Assembly (NCBI RefSeq): GCF_030272615.1
Contig: NW_026729161.1
Span: forward strand, 98,501 to 162,500
Source of the DNA: Cryptomeria japonica
Lineage: Eukaryota > Streptophyta > Pinopsida > Cupressales > Cupressaceae
DNA length: 64,000 nt
Reading direction: 5' to 3'
The notes beneath the pieces were generated by a model that saw nothing but the letters and a program-made list of their open reading frames with translations, ran no database searches and was not told where the DNA came from. Positions 23,559 through 36,534 of this stretch are shown here, piece after piece (within the stretch, counting starts at the first letter, position 1; the number at the start of each line of letters is the position of its first letter). Position numbers and translations under genes: made by a program.

Positions 23559-24304
23559 TTCATTAGCATAGCAGACTCTTTCTTCCTCCCTTTTGTTACT
23601 TCTTATATGTGTTATTCCCATTCTTCTATTTGTTGTCCTTAGTGTTGTCTACTTGAGGATGATGCAAAGCATTGCGACCTCTTTTGGTCTCTCTCATGTT
23701 GACTCAAAAGACACATGTGTTCCCTTCTTCTAGGTGACCTTCCTTGATTGGGGAATGAAGAACAATTATGCATACATACATATGATATACATGAATTATC
23801 ATACAACATACTGACCCCAAGGAAAGCGAAGTCATCTTGTGCTTTGTGTTTTGTGTCTATTATCCTTGGGCTTATCTCACACTTGGGGGCTAAATCCTTG
23901 TGATAACGTGCTCCTTTCCTTCTCATTTCCTATATGTATCACTACCTTAAAGCAATCACCCCCGATGAGGCGTGTGCGATCGCTTTAACGTAGGGGGGCA
24001 TACATCCCTGTTCATATCTCTTCAAGATACTTGAAATTTTTTTGACAAATTTAGCTTTGCCTTGAAAATTTTTGATATATTTCTTGCATGACTCATAGTG
24101 AGGGAACCTTACTACTGATAGTCATGGTTCTCCCTCATGGTCTTCCCTTTTACTTTGTCAATCGAAGTCGTAAGATCCTTAGTCCACTGGGGGCTTGGTA
24201 TATCTTGCCTTCTTGACGTGGTGAAAGTCTTTTCAATGTTGTTTCCTTGTACTTTACCGGAAGTATTGGCGTACACTTATACTCCTACTAAAGTGGGGGC
24301 TAAG
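23559..24304 (+). other. TG1 3' untranslated region and polypurine tract
   Basis: No gene is seen. It ends in AAAGTGGGGGCTAAG directly before the 3' LTR, a suitable plus-strand primer tract. Similar GGGGGC blocks occur near 23884 and 24189. Confidence 0.6.
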
Positions 24305-25507
24305 TGTAGCATCCTAAAATTGCAACACTTGCAATTTCGACTGCATTTGGGTCTTCACAATGGTGGCGCAACACTGAACTTGAATGGAGACCCCAAAACT
24401 TGTTCATGACATCAAAAACTGCATTTTTCAGCACCCTGGCCTAATCCTCCTTGCACCCTACTGTCCCTGGAGGTGGGACCATGGCGCCCAGCACCTTGGT
24501 CCCCCAGGACCATGGCGCCCAGCGCCCTGGTCCCTGGCCCTATTTTTGGGCCCGGTCTCTTTTGGGTCTCGGATCTTTATGTTTGCAAATTGGAAAATAA
24601 TCTTCCTAGGTCGGCCTAAGGTCGAAAAAATCAGTCTTTCAACCCTAATTGGCAAGTATATAAATGACATTTCCTCTCCCATTTTGGTAGATGGAAAAAA
24701 AAAGGCAGAAACGATATTCAAGCATTCAAGCATTCAAGCATTCCTTCAAGCAATTGATCATTCTAAGTCTCCATTCAAGGCTAAGTGTTGCATTCAAGAC
24801 AAGGATTCAAACATTGAAGAGGAGATCACATACAACATACAACATACAACAACATTTACACCTTCGCATGTAAGAATACAAACATTCTTACAACAAGGTA
24901 TCAGTACTTGTTCACATTACAAACATTTACATTTACAGCATTCTCATTTCTTGGTTAATTCCAAAACCGGGGTTTGACCTAAGGGAAAACCCCTAATCCC
25001 TAACCCCCCAATCATCCTTTCTTTTCTATGTGTAGGTTGCAGGTACGCGGCTGTAATTGAAGATCTGGAACCCTTGTGCAGAGACGAACAGATCCCCCTT
25101 CGTTTCACGGATTTTTCGGAGGACCGTGTGCACGCCGGGCGCCATCGCCCCGTCAACTTTCACCCTAATTTGCAGAACAGCATCATCTCGACATTTTACT
25201 GCTAATTCCAGGTCCACAACTTCATCCTATATTCCTATCTCCATTTATAAGCGAATCTTTCTTGCTTCTTCATGCATTCCTAGTTCAATCTTTCTATCTA
25301 CATTCTTTACAAAAGAGGGTATCCTTGATGTCTCAGCCCTTGAAACTCATTTAGAATCCAATCTTGCATTGTGTGGGATTGGATCTTGTGGGCTTCAACC
25401 CCTCTTTTGAATGTAAAGTAACTCCTAAGTGAAAACCGTCAATCCTAGTGACCCCCTTTCTCCTTGGAGTGGGGGAGAACACCTAGGGTTCGATTTTCCA
25501 CTTTACA
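24305..25507 (+). repeat. TG1 3' LTR
   Basis: 1203 bp, from TGTAGCATCC to CTTTACA, with the same internal hairpin (about 25119-25150). It is followed by GATGC and then chromovirus sequence. Confidence 0.9.
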
Positions 25508-25607
25508 GATGCAAGGTCAGATTAGGGCCAATCAACCTTGACAAGGGCCCCAACAAAGGATTCATGCAGCAGTTAGGAACCGAAGAGCAAGATTCCAGAA
25601 TTTTCCC

Positions 25608-28600
25608 ATGGAAACTATAGGTACACTATTTGAAAAACCAATTTCATTTCTAATTGACACTGGGTCATCTGAATGTTTCATCTCACCTGAATTAGTAAGA
25701 AAATATGCATTAAAAGTTAATCAAATGGAGTCATCATGGATGGTTCAATATGGGGATAAGGCAACTAGGGAAGTAACTAAGTGTTTGCCGAGGGCAAGGG
25801 TACAATTTCGTGAGTTTGAAACAAGGGTAGATCTCTATATGGCACCCCTAGGATTATATGATGTAATTATCGGAATGAGTTGGTTAGCAGATCATCAAGC
25901 TAATGTAGATTGCTATAAAAAAGTTGTTGAATGCTTGGATGATGGGGGGGAAAGGGTCAAAATCCAAGGAAAGTTTAATCCCATTAATATAGAAACCATA
26001 TCAGCCATGCAATTAAAGATGGAAAGAAGAAGAGGAGGCCTAATCTATATAGTTGAAATTGATGAAGGAAAAGAGGAAAATACTCCAACCTTTGAAAATA
26101 CCTCTTTCTTAAAGGAATTCAAGGATGTATTTACAGAAGAATTACCTGGCTTACCCCCTAAAAGGAAGTTTGACTTTTCTATCAACGTACTACTAGGAGC
26201 TGAACCAGTATCAAGGGAACCTTACCGAATGAACACAACTGAATTACAAGAGCTTAAAATGGAATTAGAGGAACTCTTAGCTAAGGGATTAATAAGGCTA
26301 AGTGTATCACCATGGGGAGCACCAGTCTTATTCATTAAGAAGAAGGATGGAACCTTAAGACTATGCATCGACTATAGGATGTTGAACAAGGTCACAATAA
26401 AGAATAGGTATCCCTTACCTCGAATAGATGATCTTTTTGACCAAATGAAAGGAGCAACAGTTTTCTCAAAGATAGACCTCTAATCAGGATACCATCAGCT
26501 TAGAATTAAGGAGGAGGACATTCCAAAGATAGCTTTCAGGACTGGATATGGGTATTATGAATTCACAGTAGTTCCTTTTGGTGTAACCAATGCCCCAGCT
26601 GTATTTATGAACCTAATGAATAGTGTACTCCATGACTACTTGGACAAATTTGTTTTGGTATTTCTGGATGACATATTGATTTACTCTAGGAATGAGGAGG
26701 AACATTTAGTACACCTACAAATTGTTTTGCAAAGGCTGAGGGAACATAAGTTATATGGGAAATTGTTAAAATGTGCCTTCTTCGAAGAAAAGATTCACTA
26801 CCTTGGGCATATAATATCAAAGGAAGGAATAGCGGTTGATCCAGATAAGATAAAGGCAATAGTAGAATGGTCGATCCCCTAAAACATTTCAGAGGTAAGA
26901 AGATTTATGGGGCTAGCAGGGTACTATAGGAGGTTTGTGGAAGGATTCTCTAAGATAGAAAACCCCATCACCTCATTACAGAGGAAGGGTAAAAGGTTTG
27001 TGTGGACAGAACAAAGTGATAAGGCATTCCAAATTTTGAAGGGGAAACTAACTTCAACACCCATTCTAAAAGTACCAGATCCGAATGGACACTTCACAGT
27101 CGTAACTGACGCTTCTATTGAAGGTTTAGGAGAAGAACTTGTCCAAGATGAAGGGGTAGTAGCTTACGAGTCTAGGAAGCTAAAGACTCATGAAGTTAAT
27201 TATGCACCCCATGACTTAGAGTTAGAAGCGATTATGCATTCCCTACAAAAATGGAGACACTTCTTACTAGGGAAGCCCTTTGAGTTAAAGTCAGATAACC
27301 AAGGACTAAAGTACATCTTTACCCAACCACACTAAAATGCCAGACAAAGAAGGTGGTTAGAGTTTCTAAGTGAATATGATTTTGAAATTGAATATATTAA
27401 GGGGAAGGAAAATAGGGTGGCAGATACTTTAAGTAAGAGGAGACACTTGATGACTATAGAAACATTCAAAACTTCTTTCAAAAGGCAGGTAATGGACGAG
27501 CAGGGACATGACCCATGGTATGAACAAGTCAAATTGACTTTAGAGTATGATCCAACCGATCCTAAGGTTGAAGGGTATACATTAGATGAAGATGGGTTGC
27601 TTAGATACAATAATAGAATCTATATTCCTAATTCGGGAGACTTAAGGGAAGTAGTCTTGTCGGAGGCTCATAATGCCCCTTATTCAGGGCACCCAGGAGT
27701 TAACAAACTTTACGCAGATCTAATGAAGTTATACTTTTGGCAAGGGATAAAGAATGACATAGTCAAGTATGTGGCTAAATGTTTGGAGTGTTAAAGAGTA
27801 AAGGCAGAACATAGGCATCCAGCTGAACTATTATAGTTACATGATGTACCTCAACACAAGTGGCAAGTTATTAGCATGGATTTTGTGCAAGGGTTGCCCA
27901 TGTCACCTTCTAGGCATGATACAATAATGGTGGTAATTGACAAACTCACTAAGGTGGCACACTTTATACCAGGGAATCTGACGGATGATGCACCTACCTT
28001 GGCTAGGCACTTTGTTAAGGAAATATTTAGGTTGCATGGAATGTCAAAGAAAATCATATCAAATAGAGATGCTAGATTCACTTCAAAGTTTTGGACAACT
28101 CTTCAAACAACTCTGGGAACTCAACTAAATTTTAGTACTACATACCATCCTGAAACCAACGGTCAAACAAAAAGGAAAAATTAGATTTTGGAAGACCTAC
28201 TTCACATGTACTGCATGGACCAACAGAAGAAATGGGAAGATTACCTACCTTTGGTAGAGTTTGCTTACAACAATACATATCAAACATCTTTGGGAATGGC
28301 ACCTTTCGAAGCATTGTATGGTAGAACATGTCGAAAACCTTTGAGTTGGGATAGCCTCGAAGACAGAGTAATTGTTGGACCAAATATGTTGAAGGAAATG
28401 GAAAGGAAAACTAAGGAAATTAGGCAAAGATTGAAGGAAGCTCACATAGGTAGAAAAGTTATGCAGACAGGAACAGGACACCAAGGGAGTTTGAGGTGGG
28501 AGAGAAAGTCTTCCTAAGGGTTAGGCCACACAAGAGTTCCATAAGGTTTGGGAAAAAGACCAAGCTTGCAACTCGTTATGTTGGACCCTTTGAAATATTG

Positions 28601-28891
28601 GAAAGGATTAATCCAGTTGCATACCGGTTGACCTTACCTCCCCAGTTGAGCCGAATCCATGATGTCTTCCATGTATCTCTTCTTAAAAAGTATGTACCTG
28701 ATGAAAAACATATTTTGAATTGGGATGCCTTACAGGTCCAGGAAATGGGAGGAATAATGATAGAGCCATTCAAAATCTTGGAGAGGTGCCAGTGCCAATT
28801 GTGCAACAGAAAGGTTGATCAATGCAAAGTACAATGGAATCAGTATGATGAAAATAATGCCACATGGGAAGATACTAGGGAAATACAATAG
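25608..28891 (+). pseudogene. Chromovirus pol: PR-RT-RH-IN-chromodomain, decayed
   Basis: Protease has [10 protein letters not shown]. Reverse transcriptase has [29 protein letters not shown] and FLDDILIYS. RNase H contains VVTDAS and LELEAI. Integrase shows the HHCC zinc site (HNAPYSGH ... CLEC), then Asp in MDFVQG and Asp in SNRDARF. The expected Glu of the GQTERxN motif reads Lys (GQTKRKN). The end resembles a chromodomain (VQWNQYDENNATWE). Stops lie at 26481, 26880, 27333, 27792, 27834 and 28182, with a frameshift near 28490. All six stops are explained by C-to-T change in a Gln or Arg codon. In a live copy these enzymes make and integrate cDNA; the chromodomain would guide it to heterochromatin. 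Confidence 0.9.
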
Positions 28892-28976
28892 TTGTTTCCT
28901 TTTTTTATTTTAAACTAATCATGATCTATAGACTCTTTTGAATACATTCAATAAGTACATCGGGATGTTGCACAAA

Positions 28977-28991
28977 TTAAGGGGGGGATGA
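28977..28991 (+). promoter_or_regulatory. Chromovirus polypurine tract
   Basis: TTAAGGGGGGGATGA directly precedes the 3' LTR and would prime plus-strand cDNA synthesis. Confidence 0.75.
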
Positions 28992-31900
28992 TGTCACAAC
29001 CCTCCTTTATCACTTTTTGATTTGATACAATTCTATTATATTTTTGGTTGAGCTATTGAAAATGATTGAATAAATATTATAAAAGAAAAAAAATGGATAC
29101 ACACACACACTTGGAGAATATAATTATTTTTATTTTTATTTTCCCACTCCCAATTATGGCACATGTTGTAGGAGGAATTAGAAGCTTCTAGAGGAATCTT
29201 CAATGCCTTGCATGTAACTCCCCCACTAGGTTTTTAATCAATTTGCATGAGTCCAATATTGGAAAAGAATCTCATTCTTAATTAATTTCTCTAGATAGTG
29301 GAATTAAGGGATTTTTCTTATATATTGTATGCAAGTTTTCAAGTTTTCATAAGAGGTAGTTGATTATGTTTTGAAGAAAATTTTTCAAGTTACCTTGTTG
29401 TTAGTAGGATCTTGTTTGGTAGTCTCATTTTTGTTGTAGGATTGTTAAGTTGTTCTTGAAGATTTCTCTCAAGTTGCAAGGAAGGATAGCTAGAAGATTG
29501 GAGAAGATTCAACATTGAGCTTTGATAAGCCAGGTTCTCTTCTTTTGTCATTTACATATGAGAAATTTGTATTATCAAAAAATATAGCTCCTAGATCTTC
29601 TTTTATATAAAATAAAAAAAATAAAAAATAAATGATTAGATTGCAAATCTTTTCTTCTTATTTAGGGATACATATTGATAGAAGTAGTTTCATATAATGC
29701 ATGTAAAAGATAGCTTTATTATTTATTTAATTTTCTTTAGAAAATATATATCAGATCTTGCTTTTGTTTTTCCAAAAGATTTTCTTTTATCTGTGCAAAA
29801 AAAATATCATATTCTCCTTATTCAAATTTCTTTTTCTGAGATTAAAAATCTTCTCTGTGTGATTAAGTGACAACCATTGTGTATGAATCATGTCCATGTT
29901 TCTCTTCTCTTAAATTCATTACTGGATTGGGAATTTAAATGTAAATCTTTTCTTACATTAAAATCTTACTTCCCTGTGAACATAAAATGTCTGATAATAA
30001 AATATAAACCTCATTGTATTCAAATCTCTCTATGAATATTAGTTGAAAAATGAGGTATAAATCTCTCTGTGAATATTAATTCTGTACATTGCTGAAACAA
30101 TTTAGTTCTCTATGTTATTCATCCTTGTGCATAAATTCTTATTCTCATTTGTTTTGCATTAATATTTCTATTACTCATAGATCTGGCTATATATTTCTCT
30201 CTATGCTTGAATAAATTGAAAATGAAAACTATATATATATATATATATATATAAAGTATTTATATTATCGTTAAAAGTTTATGCAAACACATTTTATGCG
30301 AAATTGTACGAAGAAATTTAACTTCACATAGTGGATCGATGCAGGGGGAACGAGGCAGAGTTATTACCCGCAGGAGAGTGGTACCCTCCACTAACCTACG
30401 GTCACTGCTACGGTAGTGGTCGTAGGGTAGTGGAGCGGATCACGACGGTCCCCTCATCATTGCGGGCCTACACCCGCAGGTCTGCAGTGATGATGGGACC
30501 CGTGGGCCCCTCCCCACTTCCCATTATTTTAAAACAAAACCTCATTTTTTTTTATTTATTTAATTTTTTTTATATATATTAAATTACAATTTAAAAATTG
30601 TTAATAATTGCTTAGTTAAATTTTAAGTTTAATTGTTATAAATTTTAAGTTAGTAAAATTAAACTTAGGAAAATTTATAAGTAATTAGGATGATTGTCTA
30701 GTGAATTTGTAATTTTTAAATTTATGTGTATAATTGAAATCTCTCAACCCATTGGAGATTTATTGGGTTACTTAGTCGATAATTTTCAGATTCATTTAAA
30801 ACAATTAAGTCATATTATTATGATTTGATCCAAAATTGCTAAAAAGTTTAAACTAATTGTTCATTTTGAACTAGTAACGCTATAATTAATTATTCTCGTG
30901 ATGGAAGTAAACATTGCTTAATTTTGCATGTAAATGACTATTTTTGCATCATACGAATTACATATATATTAATTTGCATTCATTGATGATCAAGTTACAT
31001 TTCCATCATTTTCATGCAAGTTACCCGTTTTAATAGGTGAGTTCATAATTGTTATTATCGTGCAATTATATATTAAATAGTTTAGTTGTAGAAGAATGGT
31101 AATACTATCAAGTGGTAATTGAATGCCATAGAAGTAGTTATTTCGATTAATTAAACTTTGCAATTATGTACATTCAATTCATAATTATTTTCAAGCATGA
31201 TGTTTTCATAGCTTCTTAGTTAGAAAACTAAATAAAGGAAGTTGGAAAACCAAAACCTAGCAACATTCGGTATATACAGTGCCTCTGGGTCACGCTTACG
31301 GGTAATGTCGTCGTGTTGAACTACTGCACTTAATGCCTAATAAAGCTGCATCAATGACGTCTGTGGCATCATCCCTATAAATTGTCGGGGAATAATAAGG
31401 GACACTTGGAAGTTAAAATCCAAGGGGCAGGTAATCCCCCTTGGATTGATAATCTAATAAGATAATCCTTAAATAATTTTTACATCCGCTGAGTTAAACC
31501 ATAGTAAACCCCCTTTAGGGTTGATTAAGTGAAATGCTTTTATGAAATTGATTTAATCTTGAAGAGTTGTTGACGATTGACAATTGGTTCAAGGGTGACG
31601 CTTATGATAAGTATTAGGATCTGGTTGTTTTAGGCCACAAGCAATAGGCCACCTTGAGCCTTTGCTTAAGTGCTACCACCGTGGGTAGCAACCACAGAGA
31701 AACTGTTTGGGACATTGACCCTAGAAAGGGTTGCGTACCCACTAATCAGTTTACATCAAACCATAGAGTAGAAAATAGAACTACATACTTTATGCCTTGA
31801 TCCCATGCCGAAACGGGTATGTAGGCAGTCTAGGGACGGAGTTGTCCCTAGTATTCAGGCGTTCGTGGGTGGGGCCTAGGCTTGGTAAGAAGAAGGATTG

Positions 31901-32413
31901 AGTAGAATCCTAAATTGAAAGATAAGTATAATAAAAAAGGAAAAAGTAATTTAATGCATACTCAGAAGGAATCCCGTATGGATTCGCTTGACTTCTTGAG
32001 GCTTTAAGCCAAATTTCAAGGAAAAATTCAAGCTTGTATTATGTTATTCTAATTTCTCCTAAGGATGACGACCTCGATGCACTCCTATTAGAAGAGTGTA
32101 GTACTTAGTGAGTGGCTCAGGACCCAAATGGTCCTGATGAGTCTAAGTCTCTGGCCAGAGCACCTCCTATCCCGATTGGATAGATGCCTACCCTGTATGG
32201 GTAGATGCCTATCCCATATTCTATAGATGAAATCTTATGTCCCGTATGTCCCGTATGGTTAGATGCTCATCCCGGATGGATGAATGCCTAATCCAAATGG
32301 ATGGATGCCCAGAGTATGCAATTGAATCAAACACAAATGATTAAATTAAACAAAGAAAAAAAAAAAAAAAGAATGGTCAAATTTTGTTGGGTTGAACAAT
32401 GTGGGTCATTATA
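28992..32413 (+). repeat. Chromovirus 3' LTR
   Basis: 3422 bp, starting TGTCACAACC and ending GGGTCATTATA; the canonical terminal CA has become TA. It carries the same double hairpin and minisatellite as the 5' LTR, plus a small extra block near 30045-30085. It is followed by TSD GTTGG. Confidence 0.9.
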
Positions 32414-33082
32414 GTTGGTCATATCTCAGAAAATTATAGAATGAATGTGAAATGCTATGTTTGTGGTAGATTTGGACATTTATCTAATCAATGCAGAACA
32501 CAAACCGGTCAAGGATATGGAAAGGCTATTCAAAGAAATAATGTAACTTGCTATGCATGTAACAAGTTTGGAAATATTGCAAAATTTTGTAGAAGTAAGA
32601 CTATACCGACGAACAATAAAGGATCTAATGAGAAAGGAAAGGAAAAAGTAAACAAAATAAAGCAAGATTTTTCAAAACAATGGATTAAGAAGAGAGATCA
32701 GAGAGTTGATGAATCTATCTCTGCACCGGTAGAACAAAGTAACCCTCCACCGGTAGGAGATTCTTCATCTAACTAAGGAATAATCCTTAGAGGGTATGGC
32801 AGAAAATTGAAAATCATGCATTCTACCCTCGGTTGATGGTAAGAAGTGATATTTCTTCTTTACTGACATATATGTTAAGATTTCACTTAACCAAAAGGCA
32901 TTTAATGTGGTTGTTAGAGAAATTTTTGGTTATAAAACACTAGATAACCCTCATTTCAATCCCCCAAGCATCTAAGCATTCGAAGAAAATGCGAATTGAG
33001 TAGAGGCATTTTAAAGGCGAAGCAACAAAGATCTTTCAGGCATTCGAGGATTTCACAAGTCAAAAGGTATTTATCTTTCAAA

Positions 33083-36000
33083 ATGACATCTTCATCTTCT
33101 GCACCTGAATTTATTGCAAACCCTACTGTGGTAGAAAAAATTAAGGGCCCTAGACCTGTGTTTAAAATAATTCCTGAGATTGCTAAGCAAGATGATTCCA
33201 TCGGATCCTTTTCTAAGATTCCAAAGGGAGTTGCTTTTGCTGAAGACCCAAGGATTTATATTCACTGCAACATAGAGAATTTAAGGCCAGATGACTTGAA
33301 GAACATGTACAAAATTGTTATAACTGATGAACAAGGTTAATTCAAGATGGAGCATAAGATTGTTGAGGATTTAGGATTTGTTGAAATTTTGAACATTCCT
33401 GAATTTTTGGATAAGATAGTTCGTCTTTTACTGAGTAGAGTTCATGGAGAGTTTATGTGGCTAGACTCTATTTTTAAAATTACTAAGGAAGCAATCAAGG
33501 TAGTTACTGGTTTACCCTCAACCAATACTAGGCCCGAAAAAAAGAAGAAGTTACCAAACAAGGGTGTTATGGACCTAACCGAAGCTACATTTGACAACAA
33601 ATCTCTTAGGGTTAATGATATCACTGATGCAAATGTGAAATATGTGAGCATGGTATTTGGATACAAAGTTACACATGCAAATAGGTTAAATTTTGTTTCT
33701 AGCTTGTGTATACATAGTGCATATGAGATGGTTAAGAAAAATGCTAAAATTGACATCTATGAGTGGCTTAAGGATGAACTGCTAGACAACTTGAAAAAGA
33801 TTAAGGGTGATAAGAAGGGGACATTCCATTTTGGGAATCTACTTGTGTGTTTAATGCTTTACTTCACAAAGGATATACCTAGCATTGGTCACAAGGAATT
33901 TGCATATGACATCCCGGTAGGTAGATAGATCATGGAAGCTATTACCAACATAGGTGCTAATAGTGATGACATGGTAAAAGACTACTTCAAAAACTTCCAA
34001 ACCAAAATTAAGGCTAGAGAAAGGATTCCGCAGAGCATTGTGGATAAGTATGACAAGAAATTTTTTTTTGTAATCAAAAGAAATGAAACATGGATGGAAG
34101 TTGTTACTCCTAGAAATATTTAGATAATAGAGATGGGATATGAAGTTGATCTGAATATTCTTGAGGCTTATGCTAAGACACTTCTTGATGCACCTAGGTA
34201 ACCCTCTGAAGAAATTTTTGGCAGTGCTGAGACTATTGAGAGTGTTGTTTCGATGCAGAAGCAGAGAAAAATTCATCAGAGATGCATCCAAAATGGCTAA
34301 AGAAGTTAAGGAAAATGTGATGAACTTAAGTAGTGAACTGGAAGGGTTGGAACCGGTAGCTCATGTTTTACCGGTCATCACTTCTTCTGAAACTAACAAT
34401 AGTAAGACAACAGAGTTCAAAAGAGTTGAAAGGAAGAAGAGAAAACCCTCACCGGTACCTTCTCATTCTCTTAAAAAGGTCAAGAACATTAAGGAAGAAG
34501 CAACAGGCTGTAAGGGAGCCTAAGAAGAAATTAATTCCAAAGAAGAAACAACAACCAAAGGCACCAGATACCCTTACACCGGAGGAACTGGTAAATGAAA
34601 TTACTCAAGATGGTAATCGTTGCAACGTGAGTAAACTTTATCATTCTTTCAAGGATATTGATAAGGACACAATAGAGGAAAGCATCATTTTGCATCTTGA
34701 TATCTACAAGAAAGTTTTGATTGAGGTTGTAGATGATCGGCCTAATGACTCATACATAAGATTAGATGCTAAAAGAATGTCAGTTATGGAATTGGATAAA
34801 AAGTTAAAGGTAGAAGCATTGTTGGTTATTCACCATGTTAATTATAGGGAATAGATTGATGAACTAATTGATGAAGCCAACCGGTCATTTTTTATGAATG
34901 GTCACCGACAAGTTAGTTTAATGGCCGAAAGAGTGAAAGAGATAGCAGATGAAACTGCTGACAAATGGGACATATTTTTTGTTGAAAAAGAAAAGAAAGA
35001 GGAAAGGGAGAGACAAAAAATGGATAAGTCTTTTACAAAGGTATATCAAAAGGACAAAAGTAAAAGTAAAATTGGTAGTGTACCTATTATAAAGGTCATA
35101 GATAACCTTTCTCCACCGGCACAGGATACCCCACCAATAACTTCAGAGATATTGGTACATACAGATAGTCAACCGGATAAGAAGGCTGAAGAAATAACAC
35201 ATGATAATACTAATCCGGTTTCTGAAATTCTCTTTACTATGAATGTAGATACACAAGATGTTAATATTGTTATGGATAAAGAGACTGCAGAACATTGGAA
35301 TACCGATAGAAGCTAAGCATACTGACACTGAGAAATCGACAGATGTAGAGGTTCATACACAGAATGAGAAACCAGTAGAAGCAGAGGTAATAACATAGAG
35401 TGAGAAATAGTCAACAACTGTAAATAAAGAGGAAACAAATGATGGGAACAAGAAAGAAATTGTTAAGGTAATTGGTCAAGCATCCATGGAAAAGAAAGTT
35501 ATTGCAGAATCGAGCACATCCACTACAGATTTTAGACCTAAAAATGTAACAAATGTTCTTTTGGATTCAATTAAGAGGATCACAGAGTGCAATGCCTTAG
35601 CATACAAGGCCATTGATGATACATTGCCTATTTTGAAAATGATTGCACTATCATGTATGTTAGATCACATTGATGGTTCTTTGAGTAAATTGGACGCATT
35701 GTCCAAATTTATTGCTTCAAATGTTCTAACTGTAGATAAGATAAATGAAGAAACCATTAAGGAAAGCGTAAATAAAGAAAAAGGTGAATTCTTTGAGAAG
35801 ACTATCATGGACTGTACTGAGCATATTATTTCCTTATTACCGGTACTTAATTCCACAATTTTGGAATACAAAGAATTGTATAAGGAAGCTTGTAAGCCTC
35901 ACCACTTGACTGAAGACATTGATGAGAAGATTAAGGAAACACAAAAGAAGATAGATAACATAGCAGATAATATGATAGGTTCTTTGGAACTTACCTTAGT

Positions 36001-36319
36001 TTTTGAACAAGAAATTGTAGTTTTTGAGGAAAAGATAGAGAAAATGGAGTAGGAAAAAGCAAGGATAAGGTTGAAGGCCCTGGAACTAAAAAACAAACTT
36101 GGTCCAAAATTGGAAAGTCTTATAACTCAGCGGGTTGAGCTATCTAAAGCATTAATTCAAGGAGAATGATTACCGGAGCAACATATGCATTATCTGACCA
36201 ACATGATCCAATAGACAAAAACCATTATCTCTGAGAGTAATAAATTCATGCAGAGTCTAAATATAATATTGGCATATATCTTTCAAATTGTAAACAATCA
36301 GTTACGGGCTATGAGGTAG
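33083..36319 (+). pseudogene. X1 ORF2: long protein of unknown function, decayed
   Basis: It starts MTSSSSAPEF and ends TAG at 36317, about 1080 codons once breaks are allowed for. The N-terminal 300 residues form a conserved domain (RPVFKIIPEIAKQDDSIG, FAEDPRIYIHCNIE, THANRLNFVSSLCIHSAYEM) that I cannot assign. The middle is very basic (KRVERKKRKPSPVP) and the C-terminus is a Lys/Glu-rich coiled coil. X2 encodes the same protein. Stops include 33338, 33926, 34121, 34198 and 34852. Sireviruses often carry an extra, env-like ORF with coiled coils, but those lie after pol; this one follows Gag directly. I see no signal peptide or clear membrane span, so an envelope role is not supported. Confidence 0.6.
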
Positions 36320-36534
36320 AATTTATGTATTCGTTGATTCTTTTTGACATCCTTTGTCATTGATGTCAAAGGAGGAGTAGTATGGAGAAAAATGTATGGA
36401 AGAAAATGCACATAAGAAATCACTTACTTAGGGGGAGCACACTCATTTTGGGGATCAGTTTTGGACTTCTTTTTTTGGACAACAGTTTTTGGATTTTTCT
36501 CATGAGTGTTGCCATCAATGCCAAAGGGGGAGAT
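36320..36534 (+). promoter_or_regulatory. X1 repeated polypurine tracts
   Basis: CATTGATGTCAAAGGAGGAG (about 36358) and CATCAATGCCAAAGGGGGAG (about 36513) repeat the same idea, the second just before the 3' LTR. Multiple tracts of this wording are a known mark of Sireviruses. X2 has both as well. Confidence 0.65.

Larger units (their letters stand above)
17735..25507 (+). mobile_element. TG1: gag-only LTR element (Tat/Ogre-like)
   Basis: Flanked by TSD GATGC (17730-17734 and 25508-25512). It has LTRs of 1211 and 1203 bp, a leader of about 1.2 kb, one long intact ORF (20214-23558), a 3' region and a polypurine tract. No reverse transcriptase, RNase H or integrase is present, so it needs enzymes from elsewhere. 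This fits the class of terminal-repeat elements with only a gag domain. The first 108 bases of the two LTRs differ at seven sites, six of them transitions. TG2 (41263-46194) is a truncated relative. Confidence 0.85.
16518..25607 (+). pseudogene. Chromovirus gag, split by TG1
   Basis: The coding parts are 16518-17734 and from 25508 on. The N-terminus is a (Arg-Gly)n tract followed by repeats of NHEE. The retrotransposon gag domain follows (ENWLNEMEKYFEL, ASWWTNTKEQNGY, FHNIRQGPLSVQQFWDKF), then an Asn/Gly-rich region and one knuckle (CLMCGENHFARECL). TG1 is inserted just after the knuckle; after one GATGC copy is removed the frame runs on towards protease. Stops at 16770 (TAG), 17133 (TGA) and 17610 (TAA) break it, the first two at positions where Gln and Arg codons would read through. 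Role in a live element: capsid assembly and RNA binding. Confidence 0.75.
12996..32413 (+). mobile_element. Gypsy chromovirus (Tekay/Del-like), decayed
   Basis: Flanked by TSD GTTGG (12991-12995 and 32414-32418), inserted within a zinc knuckle of X1 ORF1. It has LTRs of 3370 and 3422 bp, an initiator-Met type primer site, gag, protease, reverse transcriptase, RNase H, integrase, a chromodomain-like end and a polypurine tract before the 3' LTR. The lineage call rests on the TGTCACAACC start, long LTRs, [12 protein letters not shown] in the RT and a C-terminal chromodomain remnant. The interior is split by TG1 at 17735-25507. Gag and pol carry at least nine stops and one frameshift, so it is dead. 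Confidence 0.9.
12243..32776 (+). pseudogene. X1 ORF1: Gag-like coiled coil with CCHC knuckles
   Basis: The coding parts are 12243-12995 and 32419-32776; the gap is the Gypsy insert, and the frame resumes after one GTTGG copy is removed. The start ATGGAGAG is shared with X2. Codon 33 is TAG (12339-12341), also shared with X2. A long Glu/Lys/Asp-rich coiled coil follows, then a DGDTIGLGFE motif typical of the C-terminal half of Sirevirus Gag, and then four CCHC knuckles such as CYVCGRFGHLSNQC and CYACNKFGNIAKFC. One knuckle has lost its last Cys to Tyr and another carries a TAG. The N-terminal gag domain of full Copia elements is absent. Inferred role: binding of element RNA. Confidence 0.65.

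Noticed and set aside
33083-36319. X1 ORF2 as a retroviral-type envelope
   Set aside because: No signal peptide, no clear membrane span and no cleavage motif. A coiled coil alone does not support it.
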